Source: Streptomyces bikiniensis (lineage in GTDB: Bacteria > Actinomycetota > Actinomycetes > Streptomycetales > Streptomycetaceae). Taken from it: DNA of 64,000 bases. A program made the position numbers and the translations under genes. The notes under the pieces are model-generated. The model had not been told where the DNA came from, ran no database searches, and saw only the letters and a list, made by a program, of their open reading frames with translations. The stretch spans positions 124,001 to 188,000 of the forward strand of contig JNWL01000004.1 in assembly GCA_000716465.1 (NCBI GenBank), given 5' to 3'. Shown one piece after another: positions 14,260 to 21,966 of the stretch. Numbering within the stretch: position 1 is the first letter of the stretch; each line of letters opens with the position of its first letter.

Positions 14260-16248
14260 TCAGCCGGCCGGTTCCGCGCGGAAGGCGATCATGGCGGTGT
14301 CGTCGCGGTGGTCGGAGAGGTCCTGCAGGAGGCGGAGCAGGTCGGGCAGGTCCTCGTCGCGGTGGAGCGCGGCCGCCTCCAGGAGGCGCCGCTGCCCGGT
14401 GTCGAGAGAGGTGCCGGGGGTCTCGATGAGCCCGTCGGTGTACTGCAGGAGGGTGTCGCCGGGGGCGAGGGCGTGCGTGTGGCTGATCCTGGGGAGCCCC
14501 GGGGCGACGCCGAGCGGCGGGTCCTCGCCGTTGCCGTCGAGGAAGCGGGGTTCGCCCCGCGCGGGGATCAGCAGGGGCGGCGGGTGCCCGGCGTTGGACC
14601 AGGTCATCCGCCAGGTGCCGTCGGGGCGCCGGCGCAGATGGGTGTGGACGACGGTGGTGAAGGAGCCGACGTCGAGCCCTTCGGCGGCGTCGTCCAGCAT
14701 GCCGAGGACGGCCGCGGGCGTGCACGCGGACCCCTTGTTCCAGGCGAGGGCGCGGAGCATGCTGCGCATCTGGCCCATGACGGTGGCGGCGCCGAGGTCG
14801 TGGCCGGCGACGTCCCCGATGTCGAGGACGAGGGTGCCGTCGGGGAGCGTGATGGCGTCGTACCAGTCGCCGCCGATCTCGTTGGCCGGGCTGGCCGGCT
14901 GGTAGCGGGCGGCCAGGCGCGCGCCGGGGACCGCGGGCGGGCGGGTGAGCTGGGCGCGCTGGAGGCGGAGGGCGGTGCGGCGGGCCTGCTGGAGGTCGAG
15001 CACCTTGCGGATGGGCCGCTGCGCGTGGTGCAGGACGTCGCGCAGCAGCTCGACGTCGACGGCTTCGGGGACGGGGGTGTCCCCGCTGGTGGCGGTGGTG
15101 GCGTAGCCGAGGACGATGTCGTCGACAACCAGGGGGAGGAGGGTCATGCTCGTGGCGCCGGACGCCGTGAGCCACCGTTCGGTGACCTCCGGCACCAGGC
15201 CGGACGGGACCCGGCCGTCCGGGGACAGCCGGAACGTCCGCGGTTCGCGGCTTTCGAGGACCTCCCGCATGACCGGGGTGACCGTGACGGTCTGCCCCAT
15301 CTCCTCGGGCGCGGGCGGGAGTCCGGGGCGGGTGGCGGAGGCGACCCGCCGGGCCGTGACCGTCGCGTGCTCCGGCAGCGGCCACTCCTCGTGGGTGAGG
15401 AGCAGGATCACGCAGGCGTCGGCGAGTTCGGGGACGACCGACTCCACCACCGCGGCGAACGCCGCGTCCAGGCCGCCGCCTGACGCCTGCGCCACCCGGG
15501 CGAGGAGGTGTTCGCGCAGTTCCGCGTTCCAGGTGTCCTCGGCGTCGACGGTGGCGGCGATCCACTCCTCGGCGCGTCCGTCCCGGACGACGGGGACGCA
15601 GCGGGTGGTCATGTGGCGGTAGGAGCCGTCGGCCGTGCGGAGCCGGAAGGTGTTCTGGTAGATCTCGGGGGGACGCCGGGCGAGCGCCCGGTGCCAGGCG
15701 TCGACGAGCGCCTGCCGGTCCCGGGGGTGGACGTGGTCGTACATCTCCTGGCCCTCCCGGTCGGGCAGGGGGGTGCCGGTCAGCTTCTCCCAGCCGGGGA
15801 CGATCTCCTCGACGCGTCCGTCCGCGCGCACCGCCCACACCATCTGGGAGACGGCCGTCACCAGGGCCTCGAAGCGCTGGAGCGCGCGGGTCTCGGCGGT
15901 GGTCTCCAGGGTCACGACCAGGACCCCGTCGCCGAGCGGGGTGGTGACGGGGGTGCAGGAGGAGACGAAGTGGCGGACCTCGTCCGGGCCGTCGGGGGCG
16001 GGGAGCAGGGAGTCGTTGAGCTGGTGGGGGCGCCCGGTGGCGAGGACGTCGTCCAGGACGGAGAGGAACCGCTCGGCGGCCGGTTCCGGGTAGGCCTCCC
16101 GGGCGGGCCTGCGGAGGGGGCGGGCGCCGAGCATCCTCCTGTACGCGGCGTTGACGTAGACCAGCAGGTGCTCGGGTCCCGCGAAGAGGGCGACCGCCGC
16201 CACGGTCGCGTCGAACAGCTTGGGATCGAGGGCCCTCGCCGGACTCAT
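14260..16248 (-). CDS. PAS-PAS-GAF-SpoIIE protein phosphatase
   Basis: A 662-residue signalling phosphatase of the PP2C/SpoIIE group. Two PAS-like modules lie at about 1-110 and 115-235; the second ends in the PAC-like IYQNTFRLRTADGSYRHMTTR. A GAF-like region spans about 240-400. The SpoIIE catalytic domain covers about 425-660, with IGGDWYDAI, VLDIGDVAGHDLGAA, WSNAGHPPPLL and a terminal DDTAMIAFR that provide the acidic metal ligands. Such proteins dephosphorylate anti-sigma-factor antagonists. No anti-sigma or antagonist gene is adjacent, so the target is unknown. The frame is open further upstream, but the first PAS domain begins right after ATG 16248, which is therefore the start. Confidence 0.9.
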   Translation of the reverse strand: MSPARALDPKLFDATVAAVALFAGPEHLLVYVNAAYRRMLGARPLRRPAREAYPEPAAERFLSVLDDVLATGRPHQLNDSLLPAPDGPDEVRHFVSSCTPVTTPLGDGVLVVTLETTAETRALQRFEALVTAVSQMVWAVRADGRVEEIVPGWEKLTGTPLPDREGQEMYDHVHPRDRQALVDAWHRALARRPPEIYQNTFRLRTADGSYRHMTTRCVPVVRDGRAEEWIAATVDAEDTWNAELREHLLARVAQASGGGLDAAFAAVVESVVPELADACVILLLTHEEWPLPEHATVTARRVASATRPGLPPAPEEMGQTVTVTPVMREVLESREPRTFRLSPDGRVPSGLVPEVTERWLTASGATSMTLLPLVVDDIVLGYATTATSGDTPVPEAVDVELLRDVLHHAQRPIRKVLDLQQARRTALRLQRAQLTRPPAVPGARLAARYQPASPANEIGGDWYDAITLPDGTLVLDIGDVAGHDLGAATVMGQMRSMLRALAWNKGSACTPAAVLGMLDDAAEGLDVGSFTTVVHTHLRRRPDGTWRMTWSNAGHPPPLLIPARGEPRFLDGNGEDPPLGVAPGLPRISHTHALAPGDTLLQYTDGLIETPGTSLDTGQRRLLEAAALHRDEDLPDLLRLLQDLSDHRDDTAMIAFRAEPAG

Positions 16249-16524
16249 CGCCCGTCCGCCCCGGTCCGGGCCGGCGGGGGGTCCGGCCGCCCGTCGGTCC
16301 GGCGGCGATCCGGTGCGATCATCCCGTGAGCCTTTCGTCCTTCCGGCACATGAACCCCTGCATCCTCCAGGGGACCGTGTCGCGGGGGCCCGCGCCACAC
16401 GGGCGGCTACCCCGTTCGTGTGCGCCCCGAACGCCGCCCGCCTCGCCTTGCGGCCCTTCCGCCCCGCCCCCCTCCCGGCCTCGTCCCGAAGATCGGCACC
16501 CCTGGCGTTCGAGCCGACGAACGA

Positions 16525-16544
16525 ATAGGTTAGGCTCACCTAAC
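16525..16544 (+). promoter_or_regulatory. Iron box (DmdR/DtxR-type operator)
   Basis: The sequence ATAGGTTAGGCTCACCTAAC matches the actinobacterial DmdR/IdeR iron box (TTAGGTTAGGCTCACCTAA) almost perfectly. The TTAGG/CCTAA arms flank CTCA. It lies about 95 bases before the siderophore-binding protein ATG, so iron-replete DmdR should repress the downstream transport genes. The rest of 16249-16638 is GC-rich and holds no recognisable gene. Confidence 0.92.
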
Positions 16545-16638
16545 AATCGTTCGCGATGACCCGTGTCCCTCCGTGATCATGTCCGGAGGGGCGCGGGCGC
16601 GGCGCGTGCACACCTCTGCCCGGAGACAAGGAACCGTC

Positions 16639-17691
16639 ATGCCTTCTGTGTTCACCCCTCTTCGCCGCCGCGTCCTCGTGGCGGGGGCCGCCGCGGTCTC
16701 GCTCGGCCTCCTGGTGACCGGGTGCGGCTCGGACGAGAAAAAGGACGACGCGGCCGGTTCGGCGTCCAAGGCTCCGGCGGGCGCGTTCCCCGTCACCATC
16801 AAGAGCGCCCTCGGCGAGGCGGTCATCAAGGACAGGCCCAAGCGCGTCGTCACCCTCGGCCAGGGCTCCGCGGAGACCGCCATCGCGCTCGGCAACGTCC
16901 CGGTCGGCATCGAGGAGTACCCCTGGGGCAGCGACAAGACCGGTTACCTCCCCTGGATCCACGAGGCCGTGACCAAGTCCGGCGCCGCGCTCCCCAAGCA
17001 GTTCAAGGGCGGCGAGGAGCTCGACATCGAGGCCATCACCGAGCTGGAGCCCGACGTCATCCTGGCCCCCTGGTCCGGCATCACGCAGAAGCAGTACGAC
17101 GTCCTCAAGGACATCGCGCCCACCGTCGCCTACCCCGAGAAGGCGTGGAGCACGAACTGGGACCAGCAGATCGAGATCGTCGCCAAGGCGCTCGGCCAGC
17201 CGGAGAAGGCCAAGGAGCTGGAGGCGAAGATCGACAAGCAGCTCGCCGACGCCGCCGCCAGCCGCCCGAACTACAAGAACGTCACCTTCTCGTACATCTA
17301 CAACACCGGCCCCGGCACCCTCGGCGTCTTCAAGCCCGAGGAGCAGCGCGTCGCGATGGTCTCCAAGCTCGGCCTCAAGGTCGACCCGGTGGTGAACACC
17401 TTCAAGGAGACCGAGGGCACCGACTCCGCCCTGATCGGCCTGGAGAACGCCAACAAGCTGGCGAACAGCGACATCGCCTTCACCTTCTACATGGACGAGA
17501 AGTCCCGCAAGACGGTCGAGGCCCAGCCCCTGTACGCGGCCATCCCCGCCGTGAAGAAGGGCGCGCTCGTCTACAGCCACGACACCCCGTTCGTCACCGC
17601 CTCCTCGATGATCAACCCGCTGACGGTGCCGTACAGCATCGAGCGCTACCTGCCGATGATCGACAAGGCCGTCGCCAAGGCCGGGAAGTAA
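16639..17691 (+). CDS. Iron-siderophore ABC transporter substrate-binding lipoprotein
   Basis: A 350-residue FecB/FepB-type binding lipoprotein. The signal peptide ends in the lipobox LLVTGC with Cys29. The mature protein begins with a charged linker and then the two-lobed fold: VVTLGQGSAETAIALG, LEPDVILAPWSGIT and LYAAIPAVKKGALVYS are typical. It captures a ferric siderophore at the outer face of the membrane and delivers it to the two permeases encoded next. ATG 16639 follows ACAAGGAA; the frame is open further 5' but only this start gives a lipoprotein signal. The iron box 95 bases upstream indicates induction by iron starvation. The siderophore is not identified. Confidence 0.92.
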   Translation: MPSVFTPLRRRVLVAGAAAVSLGLLVTGCGSDEKKDDAAGSASKAPAGAFPVTIKSALGEAVIKDRPKRVVTLGQGSAETAIALGNVPVGIEEYPWGSDKTGYLPWIHEAVTKSGAALPKQFKGGEELDIEAITELEPDVILAPWSGITQKQYDVLKDIAPTVAYPEKAWSTNWDQQIEIVAKALGQPEKAKELEAKIDKQLADAAASRPNYKNVTFSYIYNTGPGTLGVFKPEEQRVAMVSKLGLKVDPVVNTFKETEGTDSALIGLENANKLANSDIAFTFYMDEKSRKTVEAQPLYAAIPAVKKGALVYSHDTPFVTASSMINPLTVPYSIERYLPMIDKAVAKAGK

Positions 17692-17705
17692 CGACGGACT
17701 CCGGC

Positions 17706-18740
17706 GTGACCACACTCTCCCGAACCACCCAGGGCCCCGCCGTCGCACGGCGGGGCCCTGCCCGGTACCTGGCATCCGCCGTCCTGTGCCTGGTCCTGCT
17801 CGCCCTGGCGCTGCTCGCCAGCGTGATGTTCGGCAGCAAGGCGACGTCCCTGTCCGACGTCCTGCGGGTCGTCACGGGCGGCGGCGACGAATACCTCCGC
17901 ACCGTCGTCGAGAGCCGCTACCCGCGCACCGCCCTCGGCGTGCTCGCGGGTCTCTGCCTGGGGATCGCCGGCACGCTGATGCAGGGCATCACCCGCAACC
18001 CGCTCGCCGAGCCGGGGCTCCTCGGCATCAACGCGGGCGCGTCGGCGAGCATCGTCGCCGCCACCGCGTTCCTCGGCGCGTCCGGGCAGCGCGAGACCAT
18101 CTGGTGGGCCCTGGTCGGCGCCCTGGCGACCGGCGTCCTCGTGCATCTGGTCGGCACGGCCGGCGGGGGCGGCAGCCCGGTGCGGCTCGTGCTCGCCGGC
18201 GCGGTGCTCTCCGCGATCCTCGCCGCGTTCATCCAGGCCGTCGCACTGTCCCGCCCGAAGGTCTTCGACACGTACCGCTACTGGGTGGTGGGGTCGCTCG
18301 GCGGGCGCGGTTTCGACGCCCTCTGGGCCGTGCTGCCGTTCGCCGCGGCCGGGCTCCTCCTCGCCGTCGTCCTCGCGCCCGGGCTCAACGCCATGGCGAT
18401 GGGCGACGACAAGGCCGCCTCGCTCGGCATCAGTCCCGCCCGCGTCAAGGGCGCCGGGCTGCTCGCCGCGACGCTGCTCAGCGCGGCTGCCACGGCGGCG
18501 GTGGGCCCCATCGCCTTCGTCGGGCTCGCCGTCCCGCACCTGGTCCGGGCCCTGGTGGGCGCGGACTTCCGGATGCAGATCCTGTTCACCGCGCTCGCGG
18601 GTCCCACGCTGCTGCTCTTCGCGGACGTCGTCGGCCGGGTCCTGCTGCGTCCCGAGGAGCTGATGGTCGGCGTCGTCACCGCGTTCGTGGGCGCGCCGGC
18701 GCTGCTCTTCGCCGTCCGTCGCATGAGGGGGGCGTCATGA
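17706..18740 (+). CDS. FecCD-family iron-siderophore permease, first subunit
   Basis: A 344-residue FecCD-type permease with about nine to ten membrane helices. It contains the characteristic RYPRTALGVLAGLCLGIAGTLMQGITRNPLAEPGLLGINAGAS and GPIAFVGLAVPHLVRAL segments; the latter is near the ATPase-coupling region. It starts at GTG 17706, 15 bases after the binding-protein gene, and overlaps the second permease by ATGA. It would form the translocation channel as a heterodimer with the next subunit. Confidence 0.92.
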   Translation: MTTLSRTTQGPAVARRGPARYLASAVLCLVLLALALLASVMFGSKATSLSDVLRVVTGGGDEYLRTVVESRYPRTALGVLAGLCLGIAGTLMQGITRNPLAEPGLLGINAGASASIVAATAFLGASGQRETIWWALVGALATGVLVHLVGTAGGGGSPVRLVLAGAVLSAILAAFIQAVALSRPKVFDTYRYWVVGSLGGRGFDALWAVLPFAAAGLLLAVVLAPGLNAMAMGDDKAASLGISPARVKGAGLLAATLLSAAATAAVGPIAFVGLAVPHLVRALVGADFRMQILFTALAGPTLLLFADVVGRVLLRPEELMVGVVTAFVGAPALLFAVRRMRGAS

Positions 18741-19828
18741 AGACCGCCGAACGGACCGAGGTCCGGACCGGGACCACGGCCGCGGTGCCGGCGCGTCCGG
18801 CGGGGCGCGTCCTCGTACGGGTCGGCCCCCGGGTCGCGATCCCCGTGCGCCGCTCCTCCCTGATCGCCGCCGCGCTGTCGGTGCTGCTGCTCCTGGGGGC
18901 GGGCGTGGCGACCCTCACGATGGGCAGGCTGGGCATCGACCCCGCCGACCTGCCGTCGGCGCTCATGGGCGAGGCCACGGGCAAGAACGCCTTCGTCCTG
19001 AACCGGCTGCGGGGCCCGCGGCTCGTGGTGGCCATCGCCACCGGCGCGGCCTTCGGCCTGTCCGGGGCCCTGTTCCAGTCGGTCACCCGCAATCCGCTGG
19101 GCAGCCCCGACGTGATCGGGCTGAGTGCCGGCTCCGGCGCGGGGGCCGCGGCCGCCGCGCTCTTCCTCCCGGGTGTCGTCCCGGTCTCCGTCGGCGCCCT
19201 GGTCGGCGCGGTCGGCGCCATGGGGCTGGTGTACGTCTCCACCGGGACCGGGTTCCGCAACCCGGGGCGCCTGGTGGTGGCGGGCATCGGCGTGGCCGCG
19301 ATGTCGACGGCCCTGACCCAGTACGTGGTGTACGCCGTCGAGCGCGACAAGGCGAGCGCCCTGACCGCGTACATCAACGGCAGTCTCTCGGCCCGCTCCT
19401 GGGACGACGCGACGGTCATCTGGGCGGTGCTGCTCGTCTGCCTGCCGCTCGCGGCGCTCCTCGCGCGGCCGCTGGGCATCGGCGAGATGGGCGACGACCT
19501 CTCCACCGGTCTGGGCGCCCGCCCGGACCGGACTGCGACGGCGGCGGTCCTCCTGTCGATCGTGCTGTCCGCGGGCGCGGTCAGCGTGGCCGGCCCGATC
19601 GCCTTCATCTCCCTGACGGCACCGCAGATCGCCAAGCGGGTCACCCGGAGCGGCGGGCCGCAGCTGGTCATGTCGGCCCTGCTGGGCGCTCTGCTCCTGG
19701 TCCTCGCGGACCTCGCGGCCCAGCAACTGCCGCTCTTCGACGACCTGCCGGTCGGCCTCTACACGATGGCCGTCGGAGGGGCGTACCTGGGCTATCTGCT
19801 GCTGAAGGAATGGAAGCGTCCCCTCTAG
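18737..19828 (+). CDS. FecCD-family iron-siderophore permease, second subunit
   Basis: A 363-residue paralogue of the preceding permease. It has the diagnostic RGPRLVVAIATGAAFGLSGALFQSVTRNPLGSPDVIGLSAGSGAG segment spread over helices 2-3, and GPIAFISLTAPQIAKRVT near the end. A 30-residue basic N-terminal extension precedes the first helix. The ATG overlaps the upstream stop. No ATPase gene follows; the operon ends in a strong terminator, so the importer must borrow an ATPase encoded elsewhere, which occurs in some streptomycete siderophore systems. Confidence 0.92.
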   Translation: MKTAERTEVRTGTTAAVPARPAGRVLVRVGPRVAIPVRRSSLIAAALSVLLLLGAGVATLTMGRLGIDPADLPSALMGEATGKNAFVLNRLRGPRLVVAIATGAAFGLSGALFQSVTRNPLGSPDVIGLSAGSGAGAAAAALFLPGVVPVSVGALVGAVGAMGLVYVSTGTGFRNPGRLVVAGIGVAAMSTALTQYVVYAVERDKASALTAYINGSLSARSWDDATVIWAVLLVCLPLAALLARPLGIGEMGDDLSTGLGARPDRTATAAVLLSIVLSAGAVSVAGPIAFISLTAPQIAKRVTRSGGPQLVMSALLGALLLVLADLAAQQLPLFDDLPVGLYTMAVGGAYLGYLLLKEWKRPL

Positions 19829-19836
19829 GGGCGCGT

Positions 19837-19879
19837 ACGGAGAGAGGGGGCCGCCCGGTGGGCGGCCCCCTCTCTCCGT
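19837..19879. terminator. Bidirectional terminator, 20-bp perfect stem
   Basis: A perfect 20-bp inverted repeat (arms 19837-19856 and 19860-19879) closes a 3-base loop, between the convergent permease and phosphatase-fold genes. Its core is AGAGAGGGGGCCGCCC. This stem can end transcripts from both sides. Confidence 0.9.
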
Positions 19880-19883
19880 TCCG

Positions 19884-20453
19884 TCACCCGGTGAGCGGTT
19901 CGCCGATCCGCAGGTTCCAGCGCCCGCCGCGTCCGCTGAGGTGGACGGCCGTCAGGGGGCGGACGTCCAGGCGCCGGGCGGTCGCGTCCGGCACCCCGAG
20001 GGCGTGGACCGTCGCGGCCCGTACGACGTCGGGTTCGACCACGGCCGTGACGCGCCCCGTTTCCTCCCGGAGGGCGTCGAGCCAGGCGCCGACCCGGACG
20101 CGCAGGTCGCGGAGGGACTCCCCGCCGTGCGGCGCGGCCTCCGGGTCGGACAGCCAGGCGGCGAGCCCTGCCCCCTCGGTGGCGGCGACGTCCTCCAGGG
20201 CCCTCCCCCGCCACCGTCCCATGGCGCAGCCCGCCAGGCCGGGAGCCGGCTCGGCGCTCAGACCGAGGGCCCGCGCGGTGCCGAGGCAGCGCGCGGACGG
20301 CGAGGCGTACGCGCGCGTGGCGGGGCCGAAGGCGGGTGCGAGGGCCTCGGCGCGGGCGAGTCCCGCCGGGTCGAGGGGGCCGTCGGCGTCGAACCGGACC
20401 TCGCGCAGCGACGCGTTCACGGCGGGCGGGACGAGCGTCAGCCGGACTGTCAT
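19884..20453 (-). CDS. Histidine-phosphatase-fold protein lacking catalytic histidines
   Basis: A 189-residue phosphoglycerate-mutase-like protein. The fold is recognisable from YASPSARCLGTARALGL (the substrate Arg strand), GRWRG and HGGESLRDLRVRV. However, the N-terminal RHG, whose His becomes phosphorylated, is LVPPAV, and the second catalytic His (SHGG in active enzymes) is VEPD. The protein is therefore probably not a phosphatase. It is transcribed divergently from the B12-controlled cbtBA genes across a region with twin palindromes. Active relatives such as CobC act in cobalamin synthesis, so a cobalt- or B12-linked regulatory or binding role is a reasonable inference. Confidence 0.8.
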   Translation of the reverse strand: MTVRLTLVPPAVNASLREVRFDADGPLDPAGLARAEALAPAFGPATRAYASPSARCLGTARALGLSAEPAPGLAGCAMGRWRGRALEDVAATEGAGLAAWLSDPEAAPHGGESLRDLRVRVGAWLDALREETGRVTAVVEPDVVRAATVHALGVPDATARRLDVRPLTAVHLSGRGGRWNLRIGEPLTG

Positions 20454-20502
20454 CGGGGTTCCCTCTCGGTCGGAGGCGGCGGGGGCGACCCCTCTCCGGC
20501 GG

Positions 20503-20547
20503 CCCGTACCGTACGGGGGTGGCGGGGTGCCTCCCGTACGGTACGGG
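20503..20547. promoter_or_regulatory. Twin palindromic boxes between the phosphatase-fold gene and cbtB
   Basis: Two 15-bp palindromes, CCCGTACCGTACGGG (20503-20517) and CCCGTACGGTACGGG (20533-20547), have centres exactly 30 bp apart. They are inverted copies, so 20494-20517 and 20533-20556 also form a perfect 24-bp inverted repeat around a 15-base spacer. The block begins about 40 bases upstream of the phosphatase-fold gene start. Three helical turns between centres suits two dimers binding on one face. It could instead act as an RNA hairpin. Confidence 0.7.
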
Positions 20548-20624
20548 CCGCCGGAGGGCGTCGATCCGGCCGGGGGCGCACGGAAGGTGATCCAGGCCTC
20601 ACGCTCTTAACAATGTCCACGTCA

Positions 20625-20805
20625 CGCGGTACCGTCAGTCGACATTTGAACAGCGTGACGACGGCGAGACGGAAGTCCGGTGGGAACCCGGCACGGTCGC
20701 GCCACTGTGTGCCGAGGCCTTCTCCGTACGGGGGAGGTCCCGGCGAGTCAGACCCGTGGACCGTCGTCCTGCACCACCGTTCGGGACGCGCGTTCCCGCA
20801 GGAGG
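20625..20805 (+). ncRNA. Cobalamin riboswitch upstream of cbtB
   Basis: The conserved B12 aptamer elements occur in order: GGAAGTCCGGTGGGAACCC (20671-20689), then the B12 box with its GCCACTGT core at 20701-20708, and the 3' GAGTCAGACCC element near 20748. After the aptamer, TCCTGC (20767-20772) can pair with GCAGGA (20798-20803), which covers the Shine-Dalgarno AGGAGG of cbtB. This suggests translational repression of cbtBA by adenosylcobalamin, as expected for cobalt transport genes. Confidence 0.9.
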
Positions 20806-20812
20806 TTTCATC

Positions 20813-21040
20813 ATGGCCGAGGCTGCCGTCTCCGCTGCCGTTTCCACCCCGTCCGCGGCCGTACCGGCTCCGCTGCCCGTCCGGGCCGTGCTGCCCTGGG
20901 CCTTCTTCGTCGGTCTTCTCGCGCTGATCGCGCTGTACTTCGTGGGCGCGGAGCAGGGTGCCACCTCCCTCTTCGCGGGTTCCGACGTGCACGAGTGGGT
21001 GCACGACGGGCGCCACCTGCTCGGCTTCCCCTGCCACTGA
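20813..21040 (+). CDS. cbtB: Cobalt transporter subunit CbtB
   Basis: A 75-residue protein with one membrane helix (VLPWAFFVGLLALIALYFVG) and the CbtB signature tail, which has clustered histidines: DVHEWVHDGRHLLGFPCH. These histidines and the terminal Cys-His likely bind cobalt. The ATG follows AGGAGGTTTCATC, a strong site that lies in the switching helix of the riboswitch. It is followed 14 bases later by cbtA. CbtAB is a predicted cobalt importer of B12-producing bacteria. Confidence 0.93.
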   Translation: MAEAAVSAAVSTPSAAVPAPLPVRAVLPWAFFVGLLALIALYFVGAEQGATSLFAGSDVHEWVHDGRHLLGFPCH

Positions 21041-21054
21041 GGGGCGAAGAGCAC

Positions 21055-21852
21055 ATGCACGCCTCGACCGTGAGAACCCTGCTGGTCCGCGGCATGCTCG
21101 CGGGTCTGATAGCCGGTCTGTTCGCCTTCGCCGTGGCCTACGTGGGCGGCGAGCCCTCCGTGGACGGCTCCATCGCCGTGGAGGAGGCCCAGGCCGCCCA
21201 GGAGGCCGCCCACGCCGGACACGGCGGCGAGGAGGCCGAAGAGGAGGAGGTGGTCAGCCGCTCCGCGCAGTCCACCTTCGGCCTGGCCACCGGCGTCCTG
21301 GTCTACGGGGTGGCGCTGGGCGGCGTCGCCGCGCTCGCCTTCTCGTTCGCGCTCGGCCGCGTCGGCCGGTTCAGCCCCCGGGCCACTGCGGCGCTGACCG
21401 CGGCCGCGGCCTTCACCACCGTCTACCTGGTGCCGTTCCTGAAGTACCCGGCGACCCCGCCGGCCGTCGGCAACCCCGACACCATCGGGAAGCGCACCAC
21501 CCTGTTCTTCCTGATGATCCTGCTCAGCGTGCTGCTCGGCGTCGCCGCGGTGATCCTCGGCCGCCGTCTGGCGCCGCGTCTGGGCAACTGGAACGCGAGC
21601 CTGGTGGCCGGGTTCGGCTTCGTCCTCGTGACGGGCGTCGCCTTCGCGGTCCTCCCGGCGAACGACGACGCGGTCAAGGCGGGCTTCCCCGCCAAGCTGC
21701 TGTGGGAGTTCCGCCTGGCCTCGCTCGGCGTCCAGGTCGTCCTGTGGGTGGTGTTCGCCGTGGTCTTCGGCTTCCTCGCCCAGAAGGCGCTGGCCGCCCG
21801 GACGGCCGGGGCGGAGCCCCCGGCCCGGGTCGAGGTCCCGGCCGCGGGCTGA
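21055..21852 (+). CDS. cbtA: Cobalt transporter subunit CbtA
   Basis: A 265-residue membrane protein with about five to six helices. After the first helix (GMLAGLIAGLFAFAVAYVGGEP) comes an acidic, histidine-containing loop, HAGHGGEEAEEEEVVSRSAQ, typical of CbtA and probably metal-binding. PFLKYPATPPAVGNPDTIGKRT between helices is another family hallmark. It is co-transcribed with cbtB under the cobalamin riboswitch. A terminator hairpin follows at 21871. Confidence 0.93.
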   Translation: MHASTVRTLLVRGMLAGLIAGLFAFAVAYVGGEPSVDGSIAVEEAQAAQEAAHAGHGGEEAEEEEVVSRSAQSTFGLATGVLVYGVALGGVAALAFSFALGRVGRFSPRATAALTAAAAFTTVYLVPFLKYPATPPAVGNPDTIGKRTTLFFLMILLSVLLGVAAVILGRRLAPRLGNWNASLVAGFGFVLVTGVAFAVLPANDDAVKAGFPAKLLWEFRLASLGVQVVLWVVFAVVFGFLAQKALAARTAGAEPPARVEVPAAG

Positions 21853-21870
21853 CCACCGACGCGTACGACG

Positions 21871-21899
21871 CCGCCCCGCGTGCTCCTGGCACGCGGGGC
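21871..21899 (+). terminator. Terminator after cbtA
   Basis: A perfect 12-bp stem CGCCCCGCGTGC/GCACGCGGGGCG with loop TCCTG, 19 bases after the cbtA stop. Confidence 0.85.
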
Positions 21900-21966
21900 G
21901 GTGTCGTGTCACGCGCGGGGGGTCTGGCCCCGGAAGTGCGGTGGATCGCCCCGGGGGCCCGGTGGA

